From CAIMUS01 sp963708455 (GTDB lineage Bacteria > Pseudomonadota > Gammaproteobacteria > Competibacterales > Competibacteraceae): 64,000 nt of DNA. This document shows positions 63,971-64,000 of the stretch, one piece after another. Position 1 is the stretch's first letter. The number at the start of each line of letters is the position of its first letter. Where the stretch lies: the NCBI GenBank assembly GCA_963708455.1, contig CAVPSQ010000001.1, forward strand, positions 1-64,000. The letters are read 5' to 3'. The notes beneath the pieces are model-generated. The model was not told the DNA's origin. It ran no database searches and saw nothing but the letters and a program-made list of their open reading frames with translations. The translations under genes and the position numbers were made by a program.

Positions 63971-64000
63971 ATGAACGACTCTCATTTTAACCACTTTCTT
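63971..64000 (+). CDS. possible start of the next gene (cut by the window end)
   Basis: ATG at 63971 with GGAAG 8 bases upstream reads MNDSHFNHFL to the window end. Too short to identify. The upstream 60 bases are AT-rich and lack the structured leader of the preceding genes. Confidence 0.35.
   Translation, partial: MNDSHFNHFL

Overview
The window is a high-GC segment of a large mobile element, probably a conjugative plasmid or integrative conjugative element of a gammaproteobacterium. The evidence for that host group is an F-type (MPF-F) pilus operon of the IncA/C and SXT type, a MobH relaxase and coupling protein, an SXT-like ssb/nuclease/CobS/DUF3150 block, a Pseudomonas-like REP doublet and several toxin-antitoxin pairs. 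I cannot name the species.

Layout. 1-4.1 kb: a complete Tn3-family transposon with a tyrosine recombinase. 4.3-5.1 kb: an Rpn-family nuclease. 5.4-10.9 kb: a giant Ig-like (DUF4165) secreted protein. 11.0-12.5 kb: two PIN-type toxin-antitoxin pairs. 12.7-27.2 kb: the transfer operon traL-E-K-B-V-A-C-trbI-traF-traW-traU-traN plus two further envelope genes. 27.3-29.5 kb: a toxin-antitoxin pair between two copies of a 115-bp repeat, a gltD scrap and small genes. 30.0-35.8 kb: cargo (malonyl-CoA synthetase, Cache-HAMP protein, RpfC-like hybrid kinase, ANTAR response regulator). 36.3-37.5 kb: DUF1828 and DUF4400 genes. 37.7-44.4 kb: a TerY-P-like signalling triad (VWA, PP2C, kinase) whose kinase carries a C-terminal formylglycine-generating-enzyme-like (FGE) domain with a diversity-generating-retroelement variable region, an avd gene, an IS481 insertion and a second FGE-domain target. 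44.5-48.7 kb: parB and parA separated by an IscB gene with a candidate omega-RNA, and three copies of an 18-bp palindromic site that could be parS. 48.9-53.4 kb: a second ParB, then TraD and TraI. 54.0-57.2 kb: IS remnants, an Rpn fragment, a FitAB-like pair and a DUF1845-like gene. 57.4-64 kb: ssb and a DNA-processing block.

Two things stand out. First, the two FGE-domain genes differ in their last 40 codons at 11 codons and 15 bases, none at a third codon position, which is the mark of adenine-directed mutagenic retrohoming; neither a template repeat nor a reverse transcriptase is in the window. Second, six gene starts between 57.8 and 63.05 kb are preceded by related C/G-rich leaders. In five of them the Shine-Dalgarno sequence can pair with an upstream strand that can instead pair with an earlier G-rich strand, suggesting a shared RNA switch.

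Many genes between 5.4 and 31 kb, plus the PP2C, avd and IS481 genes, have single reading-frame breaks, often at short G or C runs. They look like residual sequencing errors or very recent decay, because the reading continues in another frame with good family similarity. Such genes are annotated over their full extent and the breaks are noted.
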